Source of the DNA: Paralichthys olivaceus
Lineage: Eukaryota > Chordata > Actinopteri > Pleuronectiformes > Paralichthyidae
DNA length: 64,000 nt
NCBI RefSeq assembly: GCF_024713975.1
Contig: NC_091113.1
Span: 10,614,501-10,678,500 of the forward strand
Direction of reading: 5' to 3'
Positions 49,901 to 61,200 of the stretch are shown here, piece by piece. Numbering within the stretch: position 1 is the first letter of the stretch; each line of letters opens with the position of its first letter. The position numbers were made by a program, and so were the translations under genes. The notes beneath the pieces are model-generated. The model saw nothing but the letters and a program-made list of their open reading frames with translations, was not told where the DNA came from and ran no database searches.

Positions 49901-50553
49901 CACACCTACTGCACACTCTGGTCTTGTATTTGCAGCTGGGCTGAGAAGCGAGCAGAGTGGAAGTTCCAGAAGACCAGGCAGACGTGGCTACTGCAGCAAA
50001 TGTTCGACTCCAACAAGGTAATATTCAGCAGTGTGGTTGTTTCTTGAAGGGGAATTCTTCTCAGCTCAAGTTTTAGAGTGAAGGAAGTGTTGACTTCTTA
50101 CTCTCAATCAGCTTGTGAGTTAAATCAACTCTTTAATCTTTATTTTCCAGCACGGTTTGAACAGTTTTTTTTTTTGTATTTTGTGCAATACATTGTGAAA
50201 AGGTACTAAAAGTAAATTTCAGTGTTCCGAACCCATTTTTACCAATTTTTTTTGTCATCTTTGCAAAAATATAAATATAAAAAAAGAGATACCCACTCCA
50301 ATGGCTTTTAAAATGACTTGATCACTACTGGACAGACAAGAGAAAAACCACACTTTCCCTTATAAACACTCAGATTCCAGATGAGAATTTCTCCGTGCTG
50401 CTTCAGTACCTGGAGGGGCTTCGTGGAGGAGCGAGGGACACGACAGTGCAGAAGGCCTTAGTCTTGGTAGAGGAGTCAGGACAAGCACCAGAGGACGGGG
50501 CCGTCCAGCAGAGGGCGCACAGAGCCAGAGAAGTTATCCAGCTACTCACCTGA
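40932..50553 (+). CDS. c7orf50: C7orf50 homolog (WKF-domain protein)
   Basis: Five coding exons: 40932-41069, 41155-41268, 48775-48986, 49936-50017 and 50374-50553, total 726 nt (241 aa), plus a 5'-UTR exon ending at 40573. The N-terminal half is Lys/Glu-rich with basic clusters ([21 protein letters not shown]) suggesting nuclear or nucleolar location. The conserved part starts at [20 protein letters not shown] and includes [19 protein letters not shown] then [19 protein letters not shown], the WKF domain, ending in VIQLLT. The function of the family is not settled; it has been linked to ribosome biogenesis by its partners. The 7.5-kb intron 2 (41269-48774) contains two receptor genes on the other strand. 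GPER1 also lies in the C7orf50 region in human (7p22.3). Confidence 0.93.
42084..43199 (-). CDS. gper1: G protein-coupled estrogen receptor 1
   Basis: Single-exon, 371-aa class A receptor with seven membrane helices. Diagnostic matches to GPER1 include [18 protein letters not shown] (TM1), [20 protein letters not shown] (TM2), [19 protein letters not shown] (TM3, DRF in place of DRY), [20 protein letters not shown] then [12 protein letters not shown] (TM6), and [18 protein letters not shown] (TM7, NPxxY). The short N-terminus has one clear N-glycosylation site (NIT/NDT region). GPER1 mediates rapid estrogen responses; in fish it maintains oocyte meiotic arrest through cAMP. The gene lies in intron 2 of the C7orf50 homolog on the opposite strand. 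Non-coding 5' exons are probable but not mapped. Confidence 0.95.
   Translation of the reverse strand: MDKTMYVGFSFIPKYNITVNDTQAVVSGFLQTAPEDPQRYLISLVLSCIYTIFLFPVGFIGNILILVINLEHRGRLTAPDLYFVNLAVADLFLVADSLIEVFNLKQGYYDKAGLCTFMNLFQQVNMYSSVFFLTWMSFDRFVALTSSVGRSMTHARLSCCFIWVSSSLLTLLPFVIAQAQHAGELTFCFANVTQIQWLEVMLGFLLPFCILGLCYWRIAQVLQRSQKDQRSRQRRPRRQKALRMISAAVLVFFLCWLPENAFICVHLLRGDTSGDTLWQDYPLTGHTVRLAAFSNSCLNPLIYSFLGETFQDKMRVFFQQKSRWVKLQRSATGKSTYELAAYNCGDATCDRPRQSLSCDILAQTVINCPFK
43200..45462. other. C7orf50 intron 2, between the two receptor genes
   Basis: AT-rich sequence that should include gper1 5' UTR/promoter. I find no coding exon, named transposon or strong motif here. Confidence 0.4.
45463..45625 (+). 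repeat. GGAGGTAATAA-type interspersed repeat copy
   Basis: Contains AATGTTAAAGAAAGTTATAA, GCACCAAGTTTCATGGAAAT and the end CTCCCTGGTGGAAGTAA. Same family as the copies at 27351, 49190 and 51400. It ends about 60 bp past the stop of the receptor gene at 45688. Confidence 0.65.
45688..46719 (-). CDS. Atypical seven-transmembrane receptor, unassigned
   Basis: The exon reads from a TTCTTTTCCAG acceptor (first base 46719) to a stop at 45688: 1032 nt, 343 residues, phase 0. There is no in-frame ATG before TM1 (the reading frame further upstream starts only with GTG), so a short upstream exon with the start codon is needed; I could not locate it. Seven hydrophobic helices are evident, from [20 protein letters not shown] (TM1) to [18 protein letters not shown] (TM7). 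The N-terminus has several Asn-x-Ser/Thr sites, and a Cys at the top of TM3 (LGCAALSF) pairs plausibly with ECL2 ETKCFMD. There is no DRY after TM3 ([12 protein letters not shown]) and no NPxxY in TM7. By position it could be gpr146 of the human C7orf50 locus, but I see no convincing motif match. Confidence 0.75.
   Translation of the reverse strand, partial: SKNTVSAEESTSSSISNNSAIPDNSSLLEEIAASDITSRANYVYSFFAGLGFVAGCFLLYSFIQTYRAHRRLAWLDCLLWAFCGLQLLLLLLSLHAVAYRPDYLQTTTLGCAALSFVINTASLCGLFVLVLMAYVLTLDPPSHALLRKPGVCAALVILSSVLISLMLAAIRGPREVLQETKCFMDPTQAGVSYAASKVCLAFLIPYILQLGLLICGCVRQWKSKGRFLSGSEEGPVFLAVTVVMFLCMLFYSVVLVRGARLQREVGLSKHEQAFLNVSEFVLFSGSSASLVLVLFMHRPCRESLHGVLRQLRDCCRSPGHTQPNRNIIAPHIEITDTLQDIES
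46804..48774. other. C7orf50 intron 2, distal part
   Basis: Expected to hold the missing 5' exon of the minus-strand receptor. Contains an 18-bp poly(A) run (47418-47435) and a reversed interspersed repeat (47866-48060). No coding exon could be identified with confidence. Confidence 0.4.
47866..48060 (-). repeat. GGAGGTAATAA-type repeat, reversed copy
   Basis: Reads CATTACCTCCAGCGGTGAGG, GTTATGTTTTCACCCGTGT and GACACAAAAACTACCAAACA, the reverse complement of the end of the family seen at 49190-49372. Confidence 0.7.
49190..49372 (+). repeat. GGAGGTAATAA-type interspersed repeat copy
   Basis: Contains AATCCTGGATCTGAAATTAA, CCCATGTCCTTTTCTTCCAC, CAAGTTTCAAGAAAGTCTG and the terminus CCTCCTTGGTGGAGGTAATA. 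Best-preserved 3' end in the window, within intron 3 of the C7orf50 homolog. Confidence 0.75.
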
Positions 50554-51657
50554 CCCATGACTACTCACATTCACCTGATGTCTGTTGATCTGTGGACTGA
50601 TGGTTTCCTTGGACTGTTGCTTTATATGTAGTATTTTGTAATTGACCTTAAGGGCACAGTTTTGATTTAATCACATGAAACGCTTATATTTTAAAATAAG
50701 AAATCCCATATGTTCAGTTAAGTACTTAGGGTACAATGATACCCTGGGGGGCAGAAGTTTGTTGTTTCTACCCCAGATGTTAAGAATCCAGAAGATAATG
50801 TCCAGTTTGAAGAGTACATACAGGTGTCAACCACAGTGGATGAAACAATAAGCTGAGAAAACTCTGGAGTTATCGTCTCAGGAATTTTTGTAGTCAAGAC
50901 ATGTTTGTGCATGTTGAGGCTCACAGTCTGTGGAGCCACTGATGAGAGGAACTTCTTACACACTCTAGGTATAAGCATGATGAGCATGTTATGTTTTTAC
51001 AAATCTGTAACTAAAAATCTGTTCTGGTAGTTCACGTTCAAGGTTTGTGCCTGTGAGGTTTGTAATTATCTGCTTATTTTTGCCAATAATGTAAAACCTT
51101 TTCTCAAATTAAATCTTACACATCTGGCTTTGATTAGAATTTAATTTTACATTGTATTTATATAACAAGTCTGATTGTGTCAACTATATCTCATCTCTGT
51201 CCAAAACATAGAGAAGGTGTATTATTTGTATTTATTTGACTATTTATTCAGATCGCAAACTTGTCACAATAACAAATCTTTGTACGAAGGTAAAGGATGA
51301 TGACTGGACCTCAATGACAAACTCAATCAAGCTGCACCGAATTAAACACAAACTCAGAGATCAGGAAAATAGTAGAAATGTTCTAAAACACCCAGTCTCA
51401 CAATGTTAAAGATCCTAAAAATATCCACTTATCAGGATCCACACAAAAATGATATCACACCCTTCCACCAAGTTTGTGGAAATCTGTTTACTTGATTTTG
51501 TGTTATCTTGCTGACAAACAAGTAATGGACAGGGGTGAGAAGACTTACACTTGAATATAATCTGAATATATTTTTTCACCTGAATTAGTTTTGAGGGACT
51601 CAGTCTTCCCTTGTTTAAACTGCAAAGTTGCTAAACTGTTATATTTTTAAAACCATT
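50554..51657. other. Convergent 3' regions of C7orf50 homolog and gnptg
   Basis: A plus-strand ATTAAA at 51108-51113 could end the C7orf50 homolog transcript, and a minus-strand AATAAA (plus TTTATT at 51658-51663) could end gnptg. A further copy of the GGAGGTAATAA-type repeat lies at 51400-51545 (CCCTTCCACCAAGTTTGTGG). No gene. Confidence 0.5.
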
Positions 51658-51863
51658 TTTATTTAAAGAATTTGAGTTCTGCAAGAGTGTAAAAAAGTTT
51701 GTAGTCTGTACATGAGTTAGTTTCTTTTCACAGTTTCACTTATTTAAATAAACCTTTAGTGCCGTCACCAGTGACAGCAATAGCCATAGTCTCTGTTGCT
51801 CAATAAAATCCAGCTGGATGCTTGTAAATGCCACGAAGCCATGAACTGCTCCAGGTGCTGATT

Positions 51864-54628
<2,765 letters not shown>

Positions 54629-55023
54629 GGTTGGTTTGTGAATGTTTAAAATGTCACATCGGATTGTTTTCTCACTGCATTTCCTGCTTTGCTGGTCGCT
54701 CGTCACGTGGCGGGTCACATGGGACATCTGAGCATGCGCAGTGAGCTCCTTGCGCTACGACGTGCTCTCCACGATACGAGCATAAACAACTGAAGTGGAT
54801 CTAAAACGTTATTAATGAGAGTTTAGCCTCACTGAAGTCGAAGGCGACTTGTGTGGGGACAGTGCCTGTGAGTTAGGAAAGGATATACATTCGGTTTTAA
54901 TACGAATCATTGTGTTTATTGTTAGATATGATGGTGGTGTGGTTAGCTAGCTAATGTGAAAGCATGTAAACAGCAGCTGGCTCGTTTTAACACAGGCTGG
55001 GATCTGACCATAGCTGGTGCAAC
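54629..55023. promoter_or_regulatory. Divergent promoter, gnptg / tsr3, with CLEAR-like E-box
   Basis: Only 395 bp separate the two start codons. GTCACGTGGC (54702-54711) matches the core of the CLEAR element bound by TFEB/TFE3 and is followed by a related GGTCACATGG (54713-54722). An NRF1-like GCATGCGCAG lies at 54732-54741 and a GGTTAGCTAGCTAAT cluster at 54941-54955. No TATA box. The E-boxes are 75-95 bp from the gnptg start codon. Confidence 0.65.
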
Positions 55024-57721
55024 ATGGGGCGGAAGAAACAGGGGAAGTTTGTGCGCCCTGACAACAAGGGCAAAGACAAACGACACAAAATGAAGGGGAA
55101 GTCCTTGGAGGCCTTTACAGAAGAGATGCACACAGTGTTTGAAGGTAATTATTTAGAATTCAAATTCGTGTCTCAGCTGATCTGTGCTTGCCTTCTATTT
55201 TATATGTTGGCAAGTACAACATGACCAAAATGCTTAATGAAATACTCAAGGGTAAATAATTGTAACTGTACCTAAGTTTCTACTATGGAGCATTTACATG
55301 ACATTCATGTGTTTTAATGTGGAGACCATAGGTGGAGACACACGATCTTTATCTATTCAACTTCTGAGGTTATGATTAAATTATGTTGGGTATGCAGGTG
55401 TGTGAGTTTGTATATATGTACAAATATGAATGTTTTTATTTTTATTATTTATAAGGTATTTATTAATTTGTTGACATTCACATCATAATGGAGCCTATGT
55501 CCTCTGTCACTGTCATTCTTTCCAGCGAGTCTTCACGTAGAGGAAGGAGCCGAGGCCCCTCAGGTGAAACTGCCATGTCCACTCGCCATGTGGGAATTGG
55601 GTCACTGTGATCCTAAACGTTGCACTGGCAGAAAGTTGGCACGCAAAGGGTTTGTACGCAACCTGCGCCTCAACCAGAGGTTCAATGGACTCATACTTAG
55701 TCCGATGGGCACAAAGTATGTTACGCCGGCAGACAGGTGTGTTGAGTCTTCTTCTGCATCAACTACACTAATAAGAATGAGTGCAGGGCTGCAAAGAATC
55801 TGTATGGTTTATTATAGTAATAACACATATGGATTATAAAATCAAGAGTCAAGCCAGAAAATATGCACATACATTTCATAATGAAATTAAGCTCAGCATA
55901 TTTAAATGTGCAAACTCAGTGTTTCTAGTAATTGTTTTTTATTTGATTACTGATCATTCAAGCTCTTTTTCAATGTGTTTACTGCATGTAATTATAATTG
56001 TTCCAAAATAAACTTATTTTAATAGAACATTTTCTTTATAATCTTTATACTTGTGATAATATGATTATCATAATCTGTGATTTAAAAGAAACCATGTCGG
56101 CCTTTATGCACAGAGAGATTGTGGCTCAAAATGGTGTAGCGGTGATTGACTGCTCCTGGGCCAAACTGGAGGAGACTCCCTTCAGCAAGATGGTCGGAAC
56201 TCATCCCAGGTTACTGCCGTACCTCGTAGCCGCAAACCCTGTCAACTACGGCAAGCCTTGCAAGTTATCTTGTGTTGAGGCTTTTGCTGCTACATTCTGC
56301 ATTGTAGGTGAGTATGTGGCTTCACTTAACCAGGATTTATGTATTGGATTGACTGCTTGTTGTAACCAGGTATGACAGGGAAACTCAGCCACATTTTTTC
56401 TGATTTTGCAGGTTTTGAAGAGCTTGCAGTGCTCTTGTTGCAGAAATTCAAGTGGGGGAGAGTGTTCCTGGAGCTGAATAAAGTTCTGCTGGAGCGCTAT
56501 GCTGCTTGCCAGTCAGAGGAAGAGCTGCTCTCTGTAGAGAAGGAGTTTCTCACATCCAAACCAGAGGAGGACGACTTTGGTAAAATCAGGAATAAATATA
56601 TTGATATACATATTTATGTGACAGTTGCAGTGGTTTTTTTTAACCCAATATCTGCTGTTTTTTAGTCTTGGTTTGTCTTCATGTAAAATCTGTCCCTGAA
56701 ATAGTTCTTTTTATCAGACATTATAATAATGAAAGCTGTCTTTATGGAGTATTACAACTTAATCATGAGTAATTGCATTTTACGGAAACTGATCTTACTA
56801 ACTCAGTCTGTTTATTTTGAAGTTTCTCCAACATTGGTTGTAGTTTTTGTTTTTTTTACTGTAGTGACTCACCACTGCAAATTATTTTCTGGAAAAACCC
56901 TGTTTTTTTTTTATTAATTAAAAACTAAAGGGCTTTGTTAGTTGTGGCATCTGACTCATAATTTTATAAAACTGATGTGTTCCTTGCATTGTTCCTCTAC
57001 TAATAATCAATAATCCGATGTAATTTACTTTTATGTGGTACTTACTTAATTTGTTTTTGATTAATGTGATTCTATTTGAATTGTTGGACTAATCAGAGAT
57101 GCAGGCAGTGATTCAGAAGTCTGGGACAAGGGTGATTGTTTCCTTCATGTCTGGAAAATTGCCCCACACATGGAGAAAGCTGCATGCTATTGCTTAATGC
57201 TGACACAATTTTGTTCTTGAATGAAATCGTCTGTCTTGTCCACAGATCCTTTCGATGTTAATTCAGGAGTAGAGTGTAGGAATCTCAACAGACATCAGTG
57301 GTAAGCTTTTAGTATTTTTCTTAAAGGCATTAAATGTGTAACTTCTATCAGAAAGAGGCAATCCCTCACACATACTGCAAATCTTCTTTTGATGTGCAAG
57401 CTTTTAAATGAGCAATTACTACTGATCCAGTCATTTTAAAGCTGTCAGACAGTTTTGTTTTTCTACTTTGCATTAAAAAGTGACCAAAAATGAATAAACG
57501 ATAAGAACTTGCCTGATTCCCATGGGTATGTTTACTTAGCTCATTGACCTGTCATGTTTGTATTCAGTGTATCTGAAGACGATGATTCTGATGAGGACAC
57601 GGATGCCTCTGAGGACGACGAGGACGAAGCGGAGGATGAGAAAACGGAAAGCAACGAGGAGTCAGAAACAGCCTCGCATCATCATGAAGTGGAGGAGAAG
57701 GAATCAGGCTCTTCACAATAA
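55024..57721 (+). CDS. tsr3: TSR3, 18S rRNA aminocarboxypropyltransferase
   Basis: Six exons: 55024-55144, 55526-55736, 56114-56307, 56412-56579, 57246-57300 and 57568-57721; 903 nt (300 aa). The N-terminus ([17 protein letters not shown]) is basic. The conserved enzyme core follows: [96 protein letters not shown] and [15 protein letters not shown]3 transfers the aminocarboxypropyl group from S-adenosylmethionine to form the hypermodified m1acp3 pseudouridine in 18S rRNA, a late cytoplasmic step of 40S maturation. The C-terminus is a long acidic tail of Asp/Glu/Ser, variable in the family. Expression probably starts from the promoter shared with gnptg. Confidence 0.96.
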
Positions 57722-57827
57722 AGCGTATTTTAACCATCTGGGATTCTTTCTAACACAAGGACACAAAACTTGTTTTACTCCAACATGAACTGATTGCAGT
57801 TTTGTATCAACACATGAAAATAATCCA

Positions 57828-57833
57828 AATAAA
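57828..57833 (+). terminator. Poly(A) signal, tsr3
   Basis: AATAAA 107 bp after the stop codon (AATCCAAATAAATG). Confidence 0.8.
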
Positions 57834-58224
57834 TGTTTTTCATGGAATCAAACGCGTGCCTGCAGACTTCATTCAATCTAAGGTGCATGGGTTCTTTTTT
57901 TACGCTTGAATTAAAATGCCATAAAAGATGTGGAGATCAATCTGTGCTGCATTAACATTAAATCTAAAACACTGGTGCAAAGACAGTCTTGTTGCATCTG
58001 AATGTAAAGAACTGCTGCCGTGTGGCTCCGTGTCTCTGAGGAGGAGAAGTTGAGTCGGTTGTAAATGTGGCGAGGGGGGCGGACACAGCGGGACTCTCCT
58101 CTGCTGTCCTGCGTTAACATTGTTGTGGAACGACGTCACAGCTCGAAAATGAAGGCGCAGAGGCAGCCATTACTGGAGCTTCTCTAATTATTTTATTCCA
58201 AATAAATACTCGAGGGAAACTCCC
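57834..58224 (+). promoter_or_regulatory. pdpk1 promoter/5' UTR with a short upstream ORF
   Basis: GC-rich sequence before the pdpk1 start. An upstream ATG at 58149 opens a 12-codon ORF (MKAQRQPLLELL) that ends at TAA 58187, before the pdpk1 ATG at 58225. GACGTCAC (CRE-like) lies at about 58132. The transcription start is not determined, so whether the uORF is in the mRNA is inference. Confidence 0.45.
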
Positions 58225-61200
58225 ATGGCAAGAGCTACAAGTCAGTTGGTGAGTGTTGCAGCTTTGACGCGAACGACGATTCGAAGCCGGTGCTGAAAAT
58301 GTGGAGCGCGGCGGCTGTTTGACAACAAATAGTTCGGTGGGGCCTTCCTCTGTGGAGCGGTGCTAGCCGCAGAGGATCCTTCAGCGTTACGACTCACTAG
58401 CCAGCAGCGCTAGCTCGCTAATGTTTGCTAACACAACACCAAATGTTTGCTGCGTCGATCGGGTCTGTCTAACACTTGGCTTGTTTCGCGATTACTGCTC
58501 ACTGGAAACAGTTGGCGCTGAATTATTATTAAAATACACTTGCTATCAGTTTTATGTTCCGCAGAGCCATTTCCCATGGCCAGCATCTGTTGGCTAACGT
58601 TAGCTACACGGGTTCGCGCTTTCCAACGATGATGCTACTTGCTAACGAGCTAGCCGTAGCTTCATCGCGTTCCACCTTTAGTTGGTAGGTAGCATTTTAA
58701 GGTTAACGTGCTGAGGCTCGACTGTCAACCCATTAACTTTCACATTTTGACATTAACGTCAGCGCAAACACTTGGAACGAGACTAAGCGATGTTCCATGC
58801 GAGCTACAGCGTGTTTTGAAGTGACTTATGTTACCTGGCTTGCTAACGTTAGCTAATTGCCTGGCTGTTAGCGGTAAGTTTGTAACTCGCTGTCAGCGAT
58901 GGCCGGCTTTATTTGACAAGGCAGCAGGAGCTAGCGTTAGCCTCCTAGCAGCCGTGAGTTAGCTAGGAAAGTTCGCTCGGGCCTGTTACCCGAGTACGGA
59001 CGATCGGGTTAATGCTACGTACGCTTTTCTGTCAGCAATTTCATGTTTTACCAATGGTAATGGATGAGTAGATAGTAATGTGGCGAGTTGTCAACCCTAC
59101 AGTCTAGTCCGGATAAGGCAGCTAAATGGCCACACCTTGGTTTTGAATGAGAAGAAGCTAGGCCAACTGTACTAACTAACACTAACTGAGTTGTAAGCTG
59201 AATAACATAATCGCTGTCTGTTTAGATTGTCCAATAAGTAAAAATATCGAAGGTTGGTAGAAGCCTCTAAGTATTAGAAAGTACAACCTGTCGCTGTGTG
59301 TTATGTTTGAGACTTAGACTATAATTTGGTGAGTGTCTCGTCAGTGTTTGTTTGGCAACTCGATCATTTACATACAGATCAGATTGAGTTCTTTGCAGTC
59401 TCGGTGGTGAGAACACCTGTCACATGAAGGCAGTAACTTTCACACTGTTTTTACAACTTAAACACTGGTGGGTGGGACCACCAGGCTCAGAATCTGCTTC
59501 TTCCATGGTTGTTCCATGTCCTTATCAATTCCAGACTTTGCTCCTCAAGTGGTCTCATTTGAAATTATTTATTTAAGTCATTATATCCCCCTAAGTATTG
59601 CAGCACTGACCTTGGAAAGTGAATTTAACCTACATGACACAGATCCTCAGTTCCATCTATTCTAGAGTCATATAATCTTTTTATGGAAGACTTTTGGTAA
59701 CTTTTTGTTTTGTTGATTATATTCTATAGTTTGAGCTTTTCATTGTATCAACATTTGCTGTTCATTTCCTAGTTTTATTGTCTTCTCTTGTTTCAGGAAG
59801 TTAACTATGTGATGTAGTATAACCAAACAATTGCTTGCAGTCAATTTCCATAAACAGTTATTCTTTTAACAAATTGTGATCAATAGCAGTTCTCACTGGC
59901 ACTTTGGTATGCTAATATTCATTCCTTCCATTCAAGTGATTGCTAGATAAGACCTAAACTTGCCAGCATATCTATTGCTAATCACTGTGAAGGAAAAGTA
60001 TTGTGACTTGTAGTTTTGAGTTCATTAAAAGGTGTGTTTCGACAGTTTTAGATTATGAAGAAACAATTCAAACCACATGGATGTGGCTTCTTTTCTTCTT
60101 TAAAAACAAAAAAAAAAACAAGAACAAAAACCGCAATACTCTCACTGATATATTCTCAATGCTTCCTTTCTTGTTTCAGTATGATGTTGTGCCCATTCAG
60201 CCCAGTGTTGTCATCTGTTCCTGCTCGCATCCATCAATGGTAAGAAACCACCCTGACTCCTGCTCGCCACTTGCTATCCCAGGCGCAAGCAGTAGCCACT
60301 GTCCCAGCATGGAGGGCTCAGCCTCAGGGGCTCGAGCTGTAGGAGCGTCTGCCAGCAGCCAGGTCTCAGACCTCCGCGCACAGCCGGCTGTGCAGACCCC
60401 TCAGCCACGCAAGAAGAAGCCAGAGGACTTCAGATTTGGCAAGATACTGGGAGAGGGCTCCTTCTCAACGGTATGTAACTTGCATTCCATTTAGCGTTTG
60501 AATTATACTTGGGTATATGTTGCTACATGCTAGCATTCTTTTTATTAATAAACCTGGATGAGTCATCCTCAGTGCAGTTGAGGTGTAATGACAAAACAGG
60601 GCCTAAGATTTACTAGATTATGACATAAGCTGCTTTCAGACATGCACTGAACTCCGCAGTTCTTCTGTATTTTGTCTGCAGAAGGTGCATGTGTGAAAGC
60701 AAATGTCTTTGCCTAGTATAATGTCTGTTGAAATTCAAAGTCAGTGTGAGAGCACAGTGTGGGATCCCCACTGGATTCACTGTGAGCGAGTAGGGGGGTT
60801 GATGGTGCTTCTAACAAGCGACAGAGGTAAAAAATAAAAATAAATAAAACAAATATCTCCTGGTGAAAAGGCGGTGACACACATGGAGGACACTGACAAA
60901 TGCGTCAAGAGAGTTTGTGGTGAGACACCGGTGTGTATGACAAGAAAATCACGTGATCTCTTAATACGTCGCTTCCTGCCTCTGTCCGCTGCACCACCCC
61001 TCGTCCAAAAAATGCAGAGGATTTGTTGCTGTTGTGAACGCATCTGTGCTGAGAACCTCCTGCTGTGTTGTGCATGTTTGAAAGGCAGACTGTGGGTAAA
61101 CTCCATAGCCAATTCTCTGGATTTTACCCACAGGTCATGTCTGAAAACAGCTAGAGTAACATGCTGTGTGTTTTCTGTTCTTTCATCCTCAGGTTGTCCT

